A stretch of 7,173 nt of DNA from an uncultured Sphingobium sp. (GCA_913773715.1 CAJYHD010000033.1:1-7173); one strand, 5' to 3'. Positions 1 to 5,179 are shown, counted from the stretch's first letter. Numbers and translations: made by a program. The notes: generated by a model from the sequence alone, not told the origin.

Positions 1-51
1 AAATTCATCGGCGCGCCCTAATCCGGCCGACGCCAATCGTACATGGATGGC

Positions 52-186
52 TTAGCGTCGAGCAGCTTTACCACTGAGGCGACGACGCTCAGCGATCGCG
101 TGATTACGCCACTTCGTGAGCAGGTACACGGCAATAGCGGCCATGATGGCGATCAGCACGTAAGCGACTTCGACTCGAACCGGCAT
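52..186 (-). CDS. Small single-pass membrane protein (44 aa), function unknown
   Basis: The minus strand encodes a 44-residue protein whose residues 6-23 form one hydrophobic helix (around VAYVLIAIMAAIAVYLL), followed by a strongly basic tail (KWRNHAIAERRR to AARR). This is the usual plan of small inner-membrane proteins, with the basic end in the cytoplasm. The start is ATG at 186-184, preceded by a GAGGA ribosome-binding-like sequence a few bases upstream; the stop is TAA at 54-52. It is divergent from the lysis-type genes that begin at 277, with about 90 bases between them for promoters. I do not recognise a family. A 60-codon frame on the opposite strand covers the same bases but has non-protein-like composition. 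The gene is too short for certainty; the TM-plus-basic-tail pattern and the ribosome site are the support. Confidence 0.5.
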   Translation of the reverse strand: MPVRVEVAYVLIAIMAAIAVYLLTKWRNHAIAERRRLSGKAARR

Positions 187-276
187 AGGTCCTCGCGGGG
201 CGGTGAAACTTCGCAGCTACACTGACGCGTCCTTCGGCAGCGTGACCACTTCCTTACAACCGCCTCGGGAGTCCCG

Positions 277-816
277 ATGATGAACAACGCATCTCTTGCG
301 ACCAAAGCGGTCATGAGCAGCCCCAGCGTGTCTGCGCCGGCCGCCTTCAACGGCGTCGAGTGGCTGGTCGTGCTCAACCTGTGGGCGATGACCGCGGCGT
401 GCCTGCTCGCGTGCATGGCGGTCTACACGCTTGTGACCGACGGCCGAAAGCACCGCCACCTCGACGTGCCCGGCATCTCGCCTGCGCGGCTCTGGCGCTG
501 GATCGGCATCCTGTTCGCGACAGGCATCGCGCTGCGCAGTGGTGCCGAGGCGTTGACGCTGTGGGGCTGGGACACGGCGCAGCCCGCGAAGACCGGCTCC
601 TTCCTGTTCATCAAGCGCCTAGTCGACCCGGTGGCGATCGCGTGCGGGGTAACCGGCATGATCCTGTCCATCATGTCGCTGCCGGGCATGCTGTCGCAGC
701 TCCGACGCGAGCCGATCCCGATCGACATCTGGCAGTCGTGGCCGATTGTGAAGCGGATGCTCTGCGTGTCGGCCGTCTTCTTCGTCGCAGCCGTCGGCGT
801 GACGGTGACGCGATGA
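277..816 (+). CDS. Four-helix integral membrane protein at head of the lysis cassette
   Basis: A 179-residue protein with four predicted membrane segments at about residues 29-53, 73-94, 117-136 and 160-177, separated by short polar loops rich in Arg and Lys. The start at 277 has GGGAG at 267-271, spaced five bases; a second ATG at 280 is equally usable. The stop TGA overlaps the next start in an ATGA arrangement (813-816), so the two genes are probably translationally coupled. It stands directly before a holin-like frame and a GH19 endolysin, so a role in phage lysis or in the envelope during lysis (holin, antiholin or accessory) is the natural inference. I recognise no named family and see no catalytic motif. 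The gene itself is well supported by length, composition, ribosome site and coupling; its function is unknown. Confidence 0.8.
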   Translation: MMNNASLATKAVMSSPSVSAPAAFNGVEWLVVLNLWAMTAACLLACMAVYTLVTDGRKHRHLDVPGISPARLWRWIGILFATGIALRSGAEALTLWGWDTAQPAKTGSFLFIKRLVDPVAIACGVTGMILSIMSLPGMLSQLRREPIPIDIWQSWPIVKRMLCVSAVFFVAAVGVTVTR

Positions 817-1022
817 GCCTGCGAGTGGGGGCACTCGTCGGCATCACCGCACCGGTCGCAGCTGCGGCCGCTACCATCTCAAAAGGGGCGACCATGACCG
901 GACCTGTCGTATGGCACCTGCTCGGCTACCCATTCGAGGCCGGCAGCATGATCGCGACGCTGTGCGCCTGCATCGCGGTGCGCTTCTACGTCGTGCAGCA
1001 CGGCGCAGGCGCCAACCGCTGA
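813..1022 (+). CDS. Holin-like membrane protein, N-terminal piece (cut by in-frame TGA)
   Basis: A 69-codon frame starts with an ATGA overlap on the preceding stop and ends at TGA 1020-1022. An alternative ATG at 894 has a much better ribosome site (AAAAGGGGCG just upstream) and would give a 42-residue product beginning MTGPVVWHLLGYPFEAGSM; I think that is the likelier true start, with 813-893 as spacer or an Ala-rich extension. The piece holds one hydrophobic segment (from GSMIATLCACIAVRFYV). The reading frame stays open straight through the TGA into the next entry (1032-1214), and together they make a three-helix protein of about 105-130 residues, the usual size of a phage holin. Position between a membrane protein and an endolysin supports a holin. 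It is either a nonsense-mutated holin or the first of two split genes. Confidence 0.55.
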   Translation: MSLRVGALVGITAPVAAAAATISKGATMTGPVVWHLLGYPFEAGSMIATLCACIAVRFYVVQHGAGANR

Positions 1023-1031
1023 CTGCTCGAC

Positions 1032-1214
1032 GTGCCGGTGTCGGCGCTCGCTCTGATGTTCACTGCCGGCATCATCGTGACCGCCCGGCCCGCCCCGCTC
1101 ACCGCCCTGCTGTTCGGCACCGGTGTGGGCGCACTCGGCGCGGGCATCATCAAGATCGCCAAGGGCTACGTCGACCGCTGGTTCGGCGAGACGACGGGGC
1201 AGCCGCGCACCTGA
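1032..1214 (+). CDS. Holin-like membrane protein, C-terminal piece
   Basis: Sixty residues from a GTG at 1032, in the same frame as the preceding piece and only nine bases past its TGA stop. It carries two hydrophobic segments (around ALALMFTAGIIVTA and ALLFGTGVGALGAGIIKIA) and a polar, partly charged tail ending GQPRT. There is no ribosome-binding sequence before GTG 1032 or GTG 1038, so independent initiation looks poor. The simplest reading is that this is the C-terminal two thirds of a holin whose frame is interrupted by TGA 1020-1022; a TGG (Trp) at that site would restore one continuous protein. Termination-reinitiation across the short gap is possible. Confidence concerns the coding character, not independent expression. 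Confidence 0.5.
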   Translation: MPVSALALMFTAGIIVTARPAPLTALLFGTGVGALGAGIIKIAKGYVDRWFGETTGQPRT

Positions 1215-1220
1215 AGCGAA

Positions 1221-1253
1221 CGTCCCGCTCTGGCTGGGGAGCAGAGCGGGACG
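1221..1253 (+). terminator. Strong hairpin after the holin frame (possible terminator)
   Basis: A perfect 12-bp inverted repeat (CGTCCCGCTCTG at 1221-1232, its complement at 1242-1253) with a 9-base loop begins six bases after the stop of the holin-like frame. It lacks a T-run afterwards (CCCCGTAGG follows), so it may be a pause, attenuator or mRNA-stabilising stem rather than a classical intrinsic terminator. It would set the endolysin apart from the upstream membrane genes. Confidence 0.4.
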
Positions 1254-1327
1254 CCCCGTAGGACCGAAGGAGATCGGTGCGGCGCCCACACTGTGGCGGC
1301 ATCGGCAGCAACACAAGGACGTGATCG

Positions 1328-1372
1328 ATGTTGGAAGGAACTCTTATTCCTGCCGCGGTGTTGCGCGCATGA
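1328..1372 (+). CDS. 14-codon leader ORF coupled to the endolysin
   Basis: ATG 1328 is preceded by AAGGA at 1315-1319 with eight bases of spacing, the best ribosome site near the endolysin. It opens a 14-residue peptide, MLEGTLIPAAVLRA, whose TGA stop (1370-1372) overlaps the endolysin ATG (1369-1371) as ATGA. The endolysin start itself has no good ribosome site, so translation of this leader probably delivers ribosomes to it. Alternatively the leader is the original N-terminus of a longer endolysin whose frame has shifted by one base. The sequence facts are firm; expression is inferred. Confidence 0.4.
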   Translation: MLEGTLIPAAVLRA

Positions 1373-1974
1373 TCGACGCCATTCCGATGCAGCGCCGCCT
1401 TGGCGTCGCGCCCGACAACATCGTCGGTCCTGGCACCCTCACGGCGCTGTTCGCCCGCTTCGGTGCCAAGACCGACATAGCGCAGGAGCTCGATCTCGCC
1501 GCGGCGGTTCACTTCCGCACCGACGGCATCCTCGACGCGCCGCTGCGCCTGATCCACTTCATGGGTCAGGGCGGCCACGAGAGCAGCAGCTTCCGGTACA
1601 TGGAGGAGATTGCCAGCGGCGCTGATTACGAAGGCCGCGCGGATCTCGGCAACACGCAGCCAGGCGACGGCAAGCGGTACAAGGGCCGCGGACCGATCCA
1701 GCTGACCGGTCGCGCTAATTACCGCGCAGACGGAGCGACGCTCGGCATCGACCTGGAGCGACACCCCGAGATCGTTGCTATGCCGTCGGTCGGTCTGCTG
1801 ACCAGCTGCCTCTTCTGGTCGCGCACCGGGCTGAACGCGCTCGCCGACGCAGACGATGGCATCGCGATCGGCCGCTCGATCAACCGCGGCAACCCGCGCG
1901 CCACGAAGCCCGCCAACGGCGAGGCCGAGCGGATCGCCTTCACTGCCCGCGTGTGCGCGCTGGTGCCGCCCTGA
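1369..1974 (+). CDS. Glycoside hydrolase family 19 endolysin (chitinase-like lysozyme)
   Basis: A 201-residue enzyme of the GH19 fold, which in phages cleaves the beta-1,4 glycan of peptidoglycan to lyse the host. Residues 7-33 (MQRRLGVAP..IVGPGTLTALF) look like a remnant or short peptidoglycan-binding repeat. The catalytic core follows: HFMGQGGHES with the proposed acid Glu71, YMEEIASG with the proposed base Glu80, then the family signature GRGPIQLTGRANY at 106-118, and a C-terminal NALADADD and SINRGNPRA region as in sphingomonad phage enzymes. The length is normal for single-domain phage GH19 proteins. No signal peptide is seen, so export would need the holin upstream. ATG 1369 is chosen because homologues, as I recall them, begin near an 'M-I-D...LQRRLGV' sequence; GTG 1321 in frame is possible but poorer. 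Translation is probably coupled to the leader ORF at 1328-1372. Confidence 0.9.
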   Translation: MIDAIPMQRRLGVAPDNIVGPGTLTALFARFGAKTDIAQELDLAAAVHFRTDGILDAPLRLIHFMGQGGHESSSFRYMEEIASGADYEGRADLGNTQPGDGKRYKGRGPIQLTGRANYRADGATLGIDLERHPEIVAMPSVGLLTSCLFWSRTGLNALADADDGIAIGRSINRGNPRATKPANGEAERIAFTARVCALVPP

Positions 1975-2009
1975 GTCGAGACGATTCAAAAACACGACGA
2001 GCCGAGTCC

Positions 2010-2025
2010 TACCGGTTCACCGGTA
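2010..2025. repeat. Perfect small palindrome after the endolysin
   Basis: TACCGG and CCGGTA form a 6-bp inverted repeat around a TTCA loop, 36 bases after the endolysin stop. No T-run follows, so a terminator is only weakly supported; it could equally be an operator-sized palindrome. The rest of 1975-2187 holds no gene I can support. Confidence 0.25.
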
Positions 2026-2187
2026 ATTGATGCTTAGGTTGTTACGTCATGCCGTCTGATTGACGGGATGCGTCGGAACACCCTTCTGTCTGATCGCCTC
2101 GCGCGAGATGACAGCTAAATGGATGGTTGCTCGCTGGATAGCAGCCTATGACCACTTTAGCGTAAGGAAGGCCGGGGCCCGTCCCTT

Positions 2188-2232
2188 CGCCCATTCATAA
2201 CCGAAGAGTTCAAACAGAGGGCGGTCGCCCTC
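2188..2232 (+). pseudogene. Remnant of an IS3-type transposase OrfA N-terminus
   Basis: In one plus-strand frame these bases read RPFITEEFKQRAVAL, which closely matches the start of OrfA (the helix-turn-helix subunit) of IS3-family and related transposases, typically 'RRxFTEEFKxxAVALV'. The frame opens after a TAG at 2158-2160. It has no start codon before the match, although AAGGAAGG, a good ribosome site, survives at about 2164-2171. After VAL the homology stops and the frame runs antisense into the end of the DUF3800 gene. So only about 15 codons survive, and I could not identify the element's terminal repeats. A chance match of this length is unlikely but not excluded. Confidence 0.4.
2217..2232 (-). 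terminator. Possible terminator of the DUF3800 gene
   Basis: GAGGGC and GCCCTC form a 6-bp GC-rich stem with a 4-base loop, twelve bases beyond the DUF3800 stop on the minus strand, followed in that direction by TGTTTG. The T-run is poor. The same bases spell the AVAL codons of the transposase remnant, so the symmetry may be incidental. Confidence 0.25.
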
Positions 2233-2244
2233 AGGGATCTCCGC

Positions 2245-3036
2245 CTAGTGGCCGAAGGGCAAACGAAGCAGGCCGAACCCATTCGCGTGTCGTTCGCTAG
2301 GTCCGCGAGCAACCCTGCCCTTCAGGGCCTTGGCTGTTTCTAACGAGAAAGCCGACGAGGTGCTGTCGACACCCTGGAAAAACGCACTCGCCGCGATGTC
2401 TGCGAGCTGAAGGCCTGCTTTGGTTGCATGAGGCCGCACCTCGCGAAGCGTTGAACTGAGCACCCCCGGAACGATCTCCTTCGCGCGCAAGAAGGTCGTG
2501 CCCGCAACGGCCTGCATGTCTAGCGTTTCGATGCAGCTGCGTAGGTGGGTGTAATCGTGCCCGCCTCGTTCCGAGAAAATCACTCGAGCTGCGCAGTTGG
2601 CCGCTTGCTCCTTCTGCGATCGCCGCGCGCACCAGTGCGTCACGCGCTCCAGTAAGAGCCGCAAGCACCAATTGTAAAATTCACCACGGCCAAGCTTGGA
2701 GCCCATACGCTTGTTCTGGTAGCCGCGCATGTTCGTCTTGTGCGAGGCGACTACGAAGATGCGAACGTCCTTGCCGCCAAGCATCCGACAAACACGTTCT
2801 TGATCGCTGCTCGAAAGTTTGCGGTAGTGAATGGCCGCGTGAGATTGGGTGCGCACAGCTTCCCGCATGTCGCGAAGCCATTCGACCGTGTCGCGGTCGC
2901 GCTCTTCCCGCACAACTACAGCGGCTAGCACGAACCATTCTGAAGCAGCAGCTAGCGCCTCTTTGGGCTTTTGCTTGATGCCGGGATCACCTGCCTCGTC
3001 GATGTAAACAACGAGGCGGTGAGTCGGAACGGACAT
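2245..3036 (-). CDS. DUF3800 domain protein (RNase H-like fold, putative nuclease)
   Basis: A 263-residue soluble protein with the hallmarks of DUF3800: the N-terminal YIDEAGD motif (residues 11-17, acidic Asp13 and Glu14), a following hydrophobic strand FVLAAVVV (35-42), a mid-region strand VRIFVVAS (91-98), a SERGGH segment (155-160), and the C-terminal LQLADIAAS helix (209-217) with the conserved Asp212. The acidic residues are thought to form an RNase H-like active site, but no activity is established for the family. DUF3800 genes are frequent in phages, mobile elements and defence neighbourhoods. Length and motifs are complete, so it looks intact. The start ATG at 3036 has AAGAAG shortly upstream. 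It is divergent from the 38-aa gene at 3130, sharing about 93 bases of promoter region. Its 3' end lies next to a transposase remnant. Confidence 0.88.
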   Translation of the reverse strand: MSVPTHRLVVYIDEAGDPGIKQKPKEALAAASEWFVLAAVVVREERDRDTVEWLRDMREAVRTQSHAAIHYRKLSSSDQERVCRMLGGKDVRIFVVASHKTNMRGYQNKRMGSKLGRGEFYNWCLRLLLERVTHWCARRSQKEQAANCAARVIFSERGGHDYTHLRSCIETLDMQAVAGTTFLRAKEIVPGVLSSTLREVRPHATKAGLQLADIAASAFFQGVDSTSSAFSLETAKALKGRVARGPSERHANGFGLLRLPFGH

Positions 3037-3129
3037 CCGATCTTCTTAACTAAGCCAATCGCAAGACGCGAATTTGGCAGCATCTTTTCAGAAACACGAA
3101 CCTAGACTTACCCTCGAAGGAGAAGACCT

Positions 3130-3246
3130 ATGAAGATCAATCTTGCCGCCATCTTCCGCATCGCCAAGGCGCTCGCCCCTGTCGCGATCGCGGTGGTGCC
3201 TGCTGTGAAGCAGGCGATCAAGGAGGCGAAGAAGCCGGCTGGCTGA
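3130..3246 (+). CDS. Small cationic amphipathic protein (38 aa), unknown function
   Basis: A 38-residue protein preceded by a strong ribosome site (AAGGAG at 3117-3122, eight bases before the ATG). The sequence MKINLAAIFRIAKALAPVAI followed by AVVPAVKQ and a lysine-rich tail (AIKEAKKPAG) suggests one hydrophobic or amphipathic helix with a basic end, as in small phage membrane-active peptides. Codon composition matches the neighbours and a perfect hairpin terminator follows nine bases after the stop, so this is a self-contained transcription unit. I do not recognise a named family. Membrane association, toxin-like or signalling roles are all open. Confidence 0.65.
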   Translation: MKINLAAIFRIAKALAPVAIAVVPAVKQAIKEAKKPAG

Positions 3247-3254
3247 AGGTGGTA

Positions 3255-3278
3255 GCGCGAGCGGTGACCCGCTCGCGC
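3255..3278 (+). terminator. Perfect 10-bp hairpin terminator between convergent genes
   Basis: GCGCGAGCGG (3255-3264) pairs completely with 3269-3278 around a TGAC loop, and CTTCTATT follows on the plus strand. It lies between the stop of the 38-aa gene (3246) and the stop of the convergent secreted protein (3285-3287), so it can serve the plus strand directly and may also stop minus-strand transcripts, although the T-run on that side is absent. Confidence 0.75.
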
Positions 3279-3284
3279 CTTCTA

Positions 3285-3596
3285 TTAGAACTTGTCGGGG
3301 CAAGTCTTATTGACTTGCATGCATGAGTGAGCGGGCACGCCGTCGTAAATTGGACTGGTGCCGCCGCCCCCACCGCCACCAGTGCCGCCATCGAATTTGG
3401 TCAGACACCGGTCGGTGCACATCGACATGTACGTGTTGGCATATGAAGGATCCGTCATCAGGGCAGATTGCCGACATAATGCTAGACACTCGCCCAAATC
3501 GCTGCCTGCCTGAGCAACTGCGGCCGTAGGTGTCAGCGTCAGAAACGCCGACACAAGAACGCCTGAACAGAAGAATGAAGCCATTTTCTTCAGCAC
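3285..3596 (-). CDS. Secreted cysteine-rich protein with twin CX3C motif
   Basis: A 103-residue protein that starts with GTG at 3596 (GGGAGAG just upstream). Residues 1-30 are a clear Sec signal peptide: MLKKM, a hydrophobic core, and an AQA cleavage site before Gly31. The mature part has six cysteines: C37-x3-C41, C60-x3-C64, C92 and C99. The twin CX3C spacing suggests a disulfide-locked helical hairpin. A glycine run (71-79) links it to a short C-terminal part holding the last two cysteines. The protein should be periplasmic or exported. I know no named family for it. It is convergent with the 38-aa gene and not obviously part of an operon. The signal peptide and paired cysteines make the reading frame convincing; an internal ATG start (residue 5) is also possible. 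Confidence 0.75.
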   Translation of the reverse strand: MLKKMASFFCSGVLVSAFLTLTPTAAVAQAGSDLGECLALCRQSALMTDPSYANTYMSMCTDRCLTKFDGGTGGGGGGGTSPIYDGVPAHSCMQVNKTCPDKF

Positions 3597-3673
3597 GATA
3601 TCTCTCCCAAAGCCCGCGAGTCGCCAGGCCTTAGAATTAAGTCAGTGACTCTGTCCGATTCCAAGTCCCGTTT

Positions 3674-4063
3674 TCAGAACGGCCGATCCTCCAACGATGC
3701 GAACGCCGCGCCCGCCAGCTGCTCGTACTTCACCCGCCATTGATGCGCTCGCTCCCACGGCAGATCGCCCTCTTCCCAGCGACTATCCCACAGCGCCCGC
3801 GCGATCACCTGCGTGAGCCCGTCGCGATCGTTGCTGGTGCACAGCAGGCAGCGGCCGTGCCGATCGGCATCGATGCTTTCGGCGACCACACCCGCGAAGC
3901 CGCGAAAGAGCGCGCTACAGCCCGAACACTCATTCCAGCGGTAGTCATGCGTGCCGTCACAGCGGCTCTCGAACATGTCGCGGGCGAGACCTTCAACCAG
4001 CGCTGCGCGGTCGTCGGCGCGGCACAGCCCGCAGCGGGTCATGCCGCGGTGATCGTGCTTCAC
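3674..4063 (-). CDS. Duplicated CxxC zinc-knuckle-like protein, unknown function
   Basis: A 129-residue protein starting at GTG 4063, which overlaps the stop of the HTH gene in a GTGA arrangement; ATG 4042 (residue 8) is an alternative. It has two copies of one unit: residues 11-34 (CGLCRADDRAALVEGLAR..) and 72-95 (CLLCTSNDRDGLTQVIAR..), identical at about ten of 24 positions, including both cysteines of each CxxC, the DR pair, LAR/IAR and the final SR. A further CxxC (C46, C49) and C35 lie between them. This is most consistent with a small metal-binding protein that arose by internal duplication. No catalytic motif or membrane segment is seen. It is the last gene of a minus-strand set with 4060-4230 and 4285-4524, and probably depends on them for translation. 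Function is unknown; nucleic-acid or protein binding is a guess. Confidence 0.7.
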   Translation of the reverse strand: MKHDHRGMTRCGLCRADDRAALVEGLARDMFESRCDGTHDYRWNECSGCSALFRGFAGVVAESIDADRHGRCLLCTSNDRDGLTQVIARALWDSRWEEGDLPWERAHQWRVKYEQLAGAAFASLEDRPF

Positions 4064-4230
4064 CTGACCGGCCGCCACGGCATGCGCGCGCCAAGCTGGA
4101 CCTCGTCGACGTCGAGCGCCATCGCCATTCGCAGCCGATCGTCCTCGTCCAGCTTCCGCGGCGTGCCGCGCTCGAGCCACTGCTGCACGAATGCGTCATT
4201 GCGACCGATCAGCCGCGACAACGCCGCCAT
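4060..4230 (-). CDS. Helix-turn-helix protein resembling sphingomonad phage repressor N-terminus
   Basis: A 56-residue frame from ATG 4230: AALSRLIGRNDAFVQQWLERG then TPRKLDEDDRLRMAMALDVDE, a DNA-binding helix-turn-helix of the type found at the N-terminus of S24/LexA-like repressors in sphingomonads ('ALSRLIGRN..YIQQ..RGTPRKL'). The C-terminal peptidase part of such repressors is absent; the protein ends after PWRPVR, so it is a free HTH, Cro-like in size. The ATG has no ribosome site. An ATG at 4285, overlapping the upstream gene's stop (TGATG), opens MADHAGRSA and then meets TGA; joined by a one-base shift to the HTH frame it would supply the N-terminus expected from homologues, so the gene may be frameshifted. 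The DNA-binding character is well supported; whether it is functional is not. Confidence 0.65.
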   Translation of the reverse strand: MAALSRLIGRNDAFVQQWLERGTPRKLDEDDRLRMAMALDVDEVQLGARMPWRPVR

Positions 4231-4284
4231 GCTCAGTACGCGCGCGGCTGCACGCTCACGCGCTACGGCCCGCGTGGTCGGCCA

Positions 4285-4524
4285 TCAGTACGCCTGCCAG
4301 TCAATCTCGGCTTCGTCGACGGCCTCGAACAAATCGCCCTCCGCCTGCATAGCCGACAGGTGCTTCCGCACGTCCTCGGGGCTGCCGTTGCGCAGAAAGC
4401 GCCGGTCGACCTTGGCTCCGGCGACCAGCTGGTCGATCAGTCCCTCCCGGTCGACCTGGGCGTAAAGCCACGCGCCGAAGGTCTCGTCGTGCGGGTTGGT
4501 GATGCTGGATTGCGACTCGCTCAT
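4285..4524 (-). CDS. YozE/SAM-like small domain protein
   Basis: Seventy-nine residues from ATG 4524, ending ..EIDWQAY. The segment FGAWLYAQVDREGLIDQL and the later LFEAVDEAEIDWQAY match the general form of YozE-like 'sterile alpha motif-like' small helical proteins (F..WL..Q..R...I..L, closing W..Y), common in alphaproteobacteria and their phages and of unknown role. The frame is open further upstream to 4599, but that extension overlaps the LexA box and the divergent gene, so 4524 is preferred; GGAG lies about twelve bases upstream. It is the first gene of a minus-strand set with the HTH and zinc-knuckle genes; its stop overlaps a possible ATG of the next (TGATG). It is divergent from the zinc-ribbon gene at 4583. 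Confidence 0.65.
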   Translation of the reverse strand: MSESQSSITNPHDETFGAWLYAQVDREGLIDQLVAGAKVDRRFLRNGSPEDVRKHLSAMQAEGDLFEAVDEAEIDWQAY

Positions 4525-4547
4525 GCGCCCATGATGCTCCGCGCGAT

Positions 4548-4577
4548 CCGACAATTCCAGACTTTTGTTCCTACTAT
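4548..4577 (+). promoter_or_regulatory. Candidate promoter for a leaderless zinc-ribbon transcript
   Basis: CCGACA (4548-4553) and TACTAT (4572-4577) are separated by 18 bases and resemble -35 and -10 boxes (four of six consensus bases each). The start point would fall at about 4583-4585, on the ATG of the zinc-ribbon gene, which has no ribosome site, so the mRNA may be leaderless. The -10 box lies inside the LexA box spacer, an ideal arrangement for repression. This is inferred from sequence only. Confidence 0.4.
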
Positions 4578-4581
4578 GTTC
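4567..4581 (+). promoter_or_regulatory. LexA (SOS) box, GTTC-N7-GTTC
   Basis: GTTCCTACTATGTTC is an exact match to the alphaproteobacterial LexA operator, a direct repeat GTTC-N7-GTTC. It sits in the 58-base gap between the divergent genes at 4524 (-) and 4583 (+) and abuts the ATG at 4583, so LexA binding would cover the proposed -10 box. A second exact copy lies at 6505-6519, also before a gene set. Two exact copies in promoter positions make coincidence unlikely. Confidence 0.75.
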
Positions 4582-4582
4582 C

Positions 4583-5149
4583 ATGTCAAAGCGGGGCATG
4601 GTCGGCCCGCCGAAGACCCTCTACGATCTACGCCGCGTCGAGGGCGCCCTGCGCCTGATCTGTCGCGAGTGCGGGCATACGCGCCTGGTCGCGCTCGAGG
4701 AGATGATCGGGCTACGACACTCTAGCCGGCGGTCGATCGAATGGATTGCGGTGCAGCACGATCAGGTCTGCGCGGCTCCCAAGTGCAACAGCGAGTCCGT
4801 CCGCGTCGAGGTCGTGCCGTTCGGCGGCGAGATGGACGAGCTCAAGCGCCGACGCGCGCTAATGATCTCGATCGAGCTTGCCCTCAAGATCGTCAGCTGG
4901 GCTGCATATCCAAGCGGGCATCCTCCGGTACCCGATGAGGCGGTGCGGCTCGCCCTCCGTGTGCTCCACCCGCATGTACGTCGGCGCGAGACGCTGGAAG
5001 AGTTCTGGTCGCTCTACAAGAAGACTAACCGCAAGGGGCACGAGTCGCCCGCGACGCCGTACGTCGGGATGATCGCGGCGCTGCTGCGCAACGGGTACGC
5101 GGTGCCGGCCGAGTACCGGAACAAGGTGCCTGATGGCTGGTGGAAGTGA
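4583..5149 (+). CDS. Zinc-ribbon protein under SOS box, unknown function
   Basis: A 188-residue soluble protein. C27-x2-C30 (ICRECGHTRLVAL) and C63-x4-C68 (VCAAPKCNSESVRVEVV) form a four-cysteine zinc ribbon, a fold usually used to bind nucleic acid or protein. After residue 85 the sequence is helical and basic (DELKRRRALMISIELALK), with a later part rich in aromatics and charge (EEFWSLYKKTNRKGHES) and the end PDGWWK. No known enzyme motif is visible. Starts: ATG 4583 is directly behind the LexA box and has no ribosome site, fitting a leaderless mRNA; ATG 4598 has GCGGGG too close; ATG 4565 would sit upstream of the box. SOS control and position in a prophage suggest a role at induction or in DNA-damage conditions, which is inference. 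It is followed by the structured block at 5180-5332. Confidence 0.75.
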   Translation: MSKRGMVGPPKTLYDLRRVEGALRLICRECGHTRLVALEEMIGLRHSSRRSIEWIAVQHDQVCAAPKCNSESVRVEVVPFGGEMDELKRRRALMISIELALKIVSWAAYPSGHPPVPDEAVRLALRVLHPHVRRRETLEEFWSLYKKTNRKGHESPATPYVGMIAALLRNGYAVPAEYRNKVPDGWWK

Positions 5150-5179
5150 TCAGGCTTACGGCGCGATGCAAACGGCAAA

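Noticed and set aside
1..8. Possible start (ATG on minus strand at 8-6) of a further gene leaving the window on the left
   Set aside because: Only eight bases would be coding in the window and the ribosome site (TTAGGG) is weak; it cannot be supported.
43..225. Sixty-codon plus-strand frame near the left edge
   Set aside because: Composition (Ser/His/Asp rich, no fold-like pattern) and overlap with a better minus-strand small membrane protein; no ribosome site.
1020..1022. TGA as a recoded tryptophan codon (alternative genetic code)
   Set aside because: Other genes here end in TGA at sensible places (816, 1214, 1974, 5149) and use TGG for Trp, so a single nonsense change is simpler.
2042..2194. 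Fifty-codon minus-strand frame beginning MGEGTGPGLPYAKVV
   Set aside because: No ribosome site, Gly/Ser/Cys-rich and lacking secondary-structure pattern; it lies antisense to the leader part of the transposase relic. Kept out as probably spurious.
2108..2200. Thirty-codon plus-strand frame MTAKWMVARW...
   Set aside because: Too short, no ribosome site, no match to a known family.
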